A stretch of 5,064 bases of DNA. Origin: JBEKTY01 sp049515555. Its GTDB lineage: Bacteria > Planctomycetota > Planctomycetia > Pirellulales > Thermoguttaceae. Below the pieces are notes generated by a model. It was not told the DNA's origin. It saw nothing but the letters and a program-made list of their open reading frames with translations, and made no database searches. The position numbers and the translations under genes are program-made. The stretch is from positions 1-5,064 of the forward strand of contig JBEKTY010000316.1 of the NCBI GenBank assembly GCA_049515555.1. The letters are read 5' to 3'. Shown piece after piece: positions 4,951 through 5,064 of the stretch. How positions within the stretch are numbered: position 1 is the first letter of the stretch; each line of letters starts with the position of its first letter.

Positions 4951-5064
4951 ATGAACACCCCCCACCTCGACAGCGTTGGCTCGTCCGACCCGGCATCGGT
5001 GGCGCGCCTGCGGGACGTTTCCCTGGTGTACGGCAAGACCCGCGCCCTCGATGCGGTCACGCTC
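4951..5064 (+). CDS. rbbA: ABC transporter ATP-binding protein, RbbA-like, partial (N-terminus only)
   Basis: The 38 visible residues start MNTPHLDSVGSSDPASVARL and continue RDVSLVYGKTRALDAVTL to the edge. The segment ARLRDVSLVYGKTRALDAV is the typical first strands and A-loop (aromatic Tyr27 before the Walker A region) of an ABC ATPase; Walker A itself lies beyond the window. Its place downstream of a YhiI-type membrane fusion protein suggests the RbbA/YhiH group, large proteins with two ATPase domains fused to an ABC-2 membrane domain. In E. coli the order YhiI-RbbA-YhhJ is the same apart from the extra coiled-coil gene seen here. ABC ATPase identity is firm; the RbbA subtype is inferred from the neighbour and would need the rest of the gene. 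Confidence 0.78.
   Translation, partial: MNTPHLDSVGSSDPASVARLRDVSLVYGKTRALDAVTL

Overview
The window is about 5 kb of GC-rich DNA from a bacterium, most probably a member of the Planctomycetota. The main clue is the integrase: its N-terminal block (a KPRPDFPLF...GRWAKKIRGKLHYFGKW pattern) and its variant catalytic residues resemble integrases I associate with planctomycete genomes. This is recognition from memory, not a search. No rRNA, tRNA or CRISPR array was seen.

The left part (1-2311) is an accessory region that looks like one end of an integrated element. Two minus-strand genes lie at the left: a partial XRE-type helix-turn-helix regulator running off the edge (1-377) and an unrecognised 128-residue protein (445-831). 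Facing away from them on the plus strand is a small helix-turn-helix protein (839-1114), followed by a tyrosine recombinase/integrase (1115-2311). The integrase reading frame is open back to position 1115, but it has no usual start codon before the TTG at 1256. The only well-placed ATG (1107) is one base out of frame. The integrase also has Asn and Tyr where the classical family has the first catalytic Arg and the His of HxxR.

The middle (2312-3038) holds no intact gene. It contains a compact mobile element of 131 bp (2613-2743) with 20-bp terminal inverted repeats (18/20 matching) and a perfect 8-bp direct repeat, AACTAGCC, on both sides. This is the signature of a MITE or a deleted insertion sequence. 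It sits in what may be a decayed reading frame (2453-2795) that also carries an in-frame TAG. From 2796 to 3038 lies the leader of the next operon.

The right part (3039-5064) is an export operon on the plus strand: a HlyD/YhiI-type membrane fusion protein (3039-4241), a small, highly charged, coiled-coil protein (4327-4737) and the start of an RbbA-like ABC transporter ATPase (4951 to the edge). By analogy with the YhiI-RbbA-YhhJ type systems, the membrane fusion protein would connect an inner-membrane ABC-2 exporter with the periplasm or outer envelope. The coiled-coil gene between the two is the least understood part, and an 11-bp perfect inverted repeat separates it from the ATPase gene. 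I found no convincing wholly new system. The most checkable novelties are the MITE, the disrupted integrase start and the coiled-coil gene.
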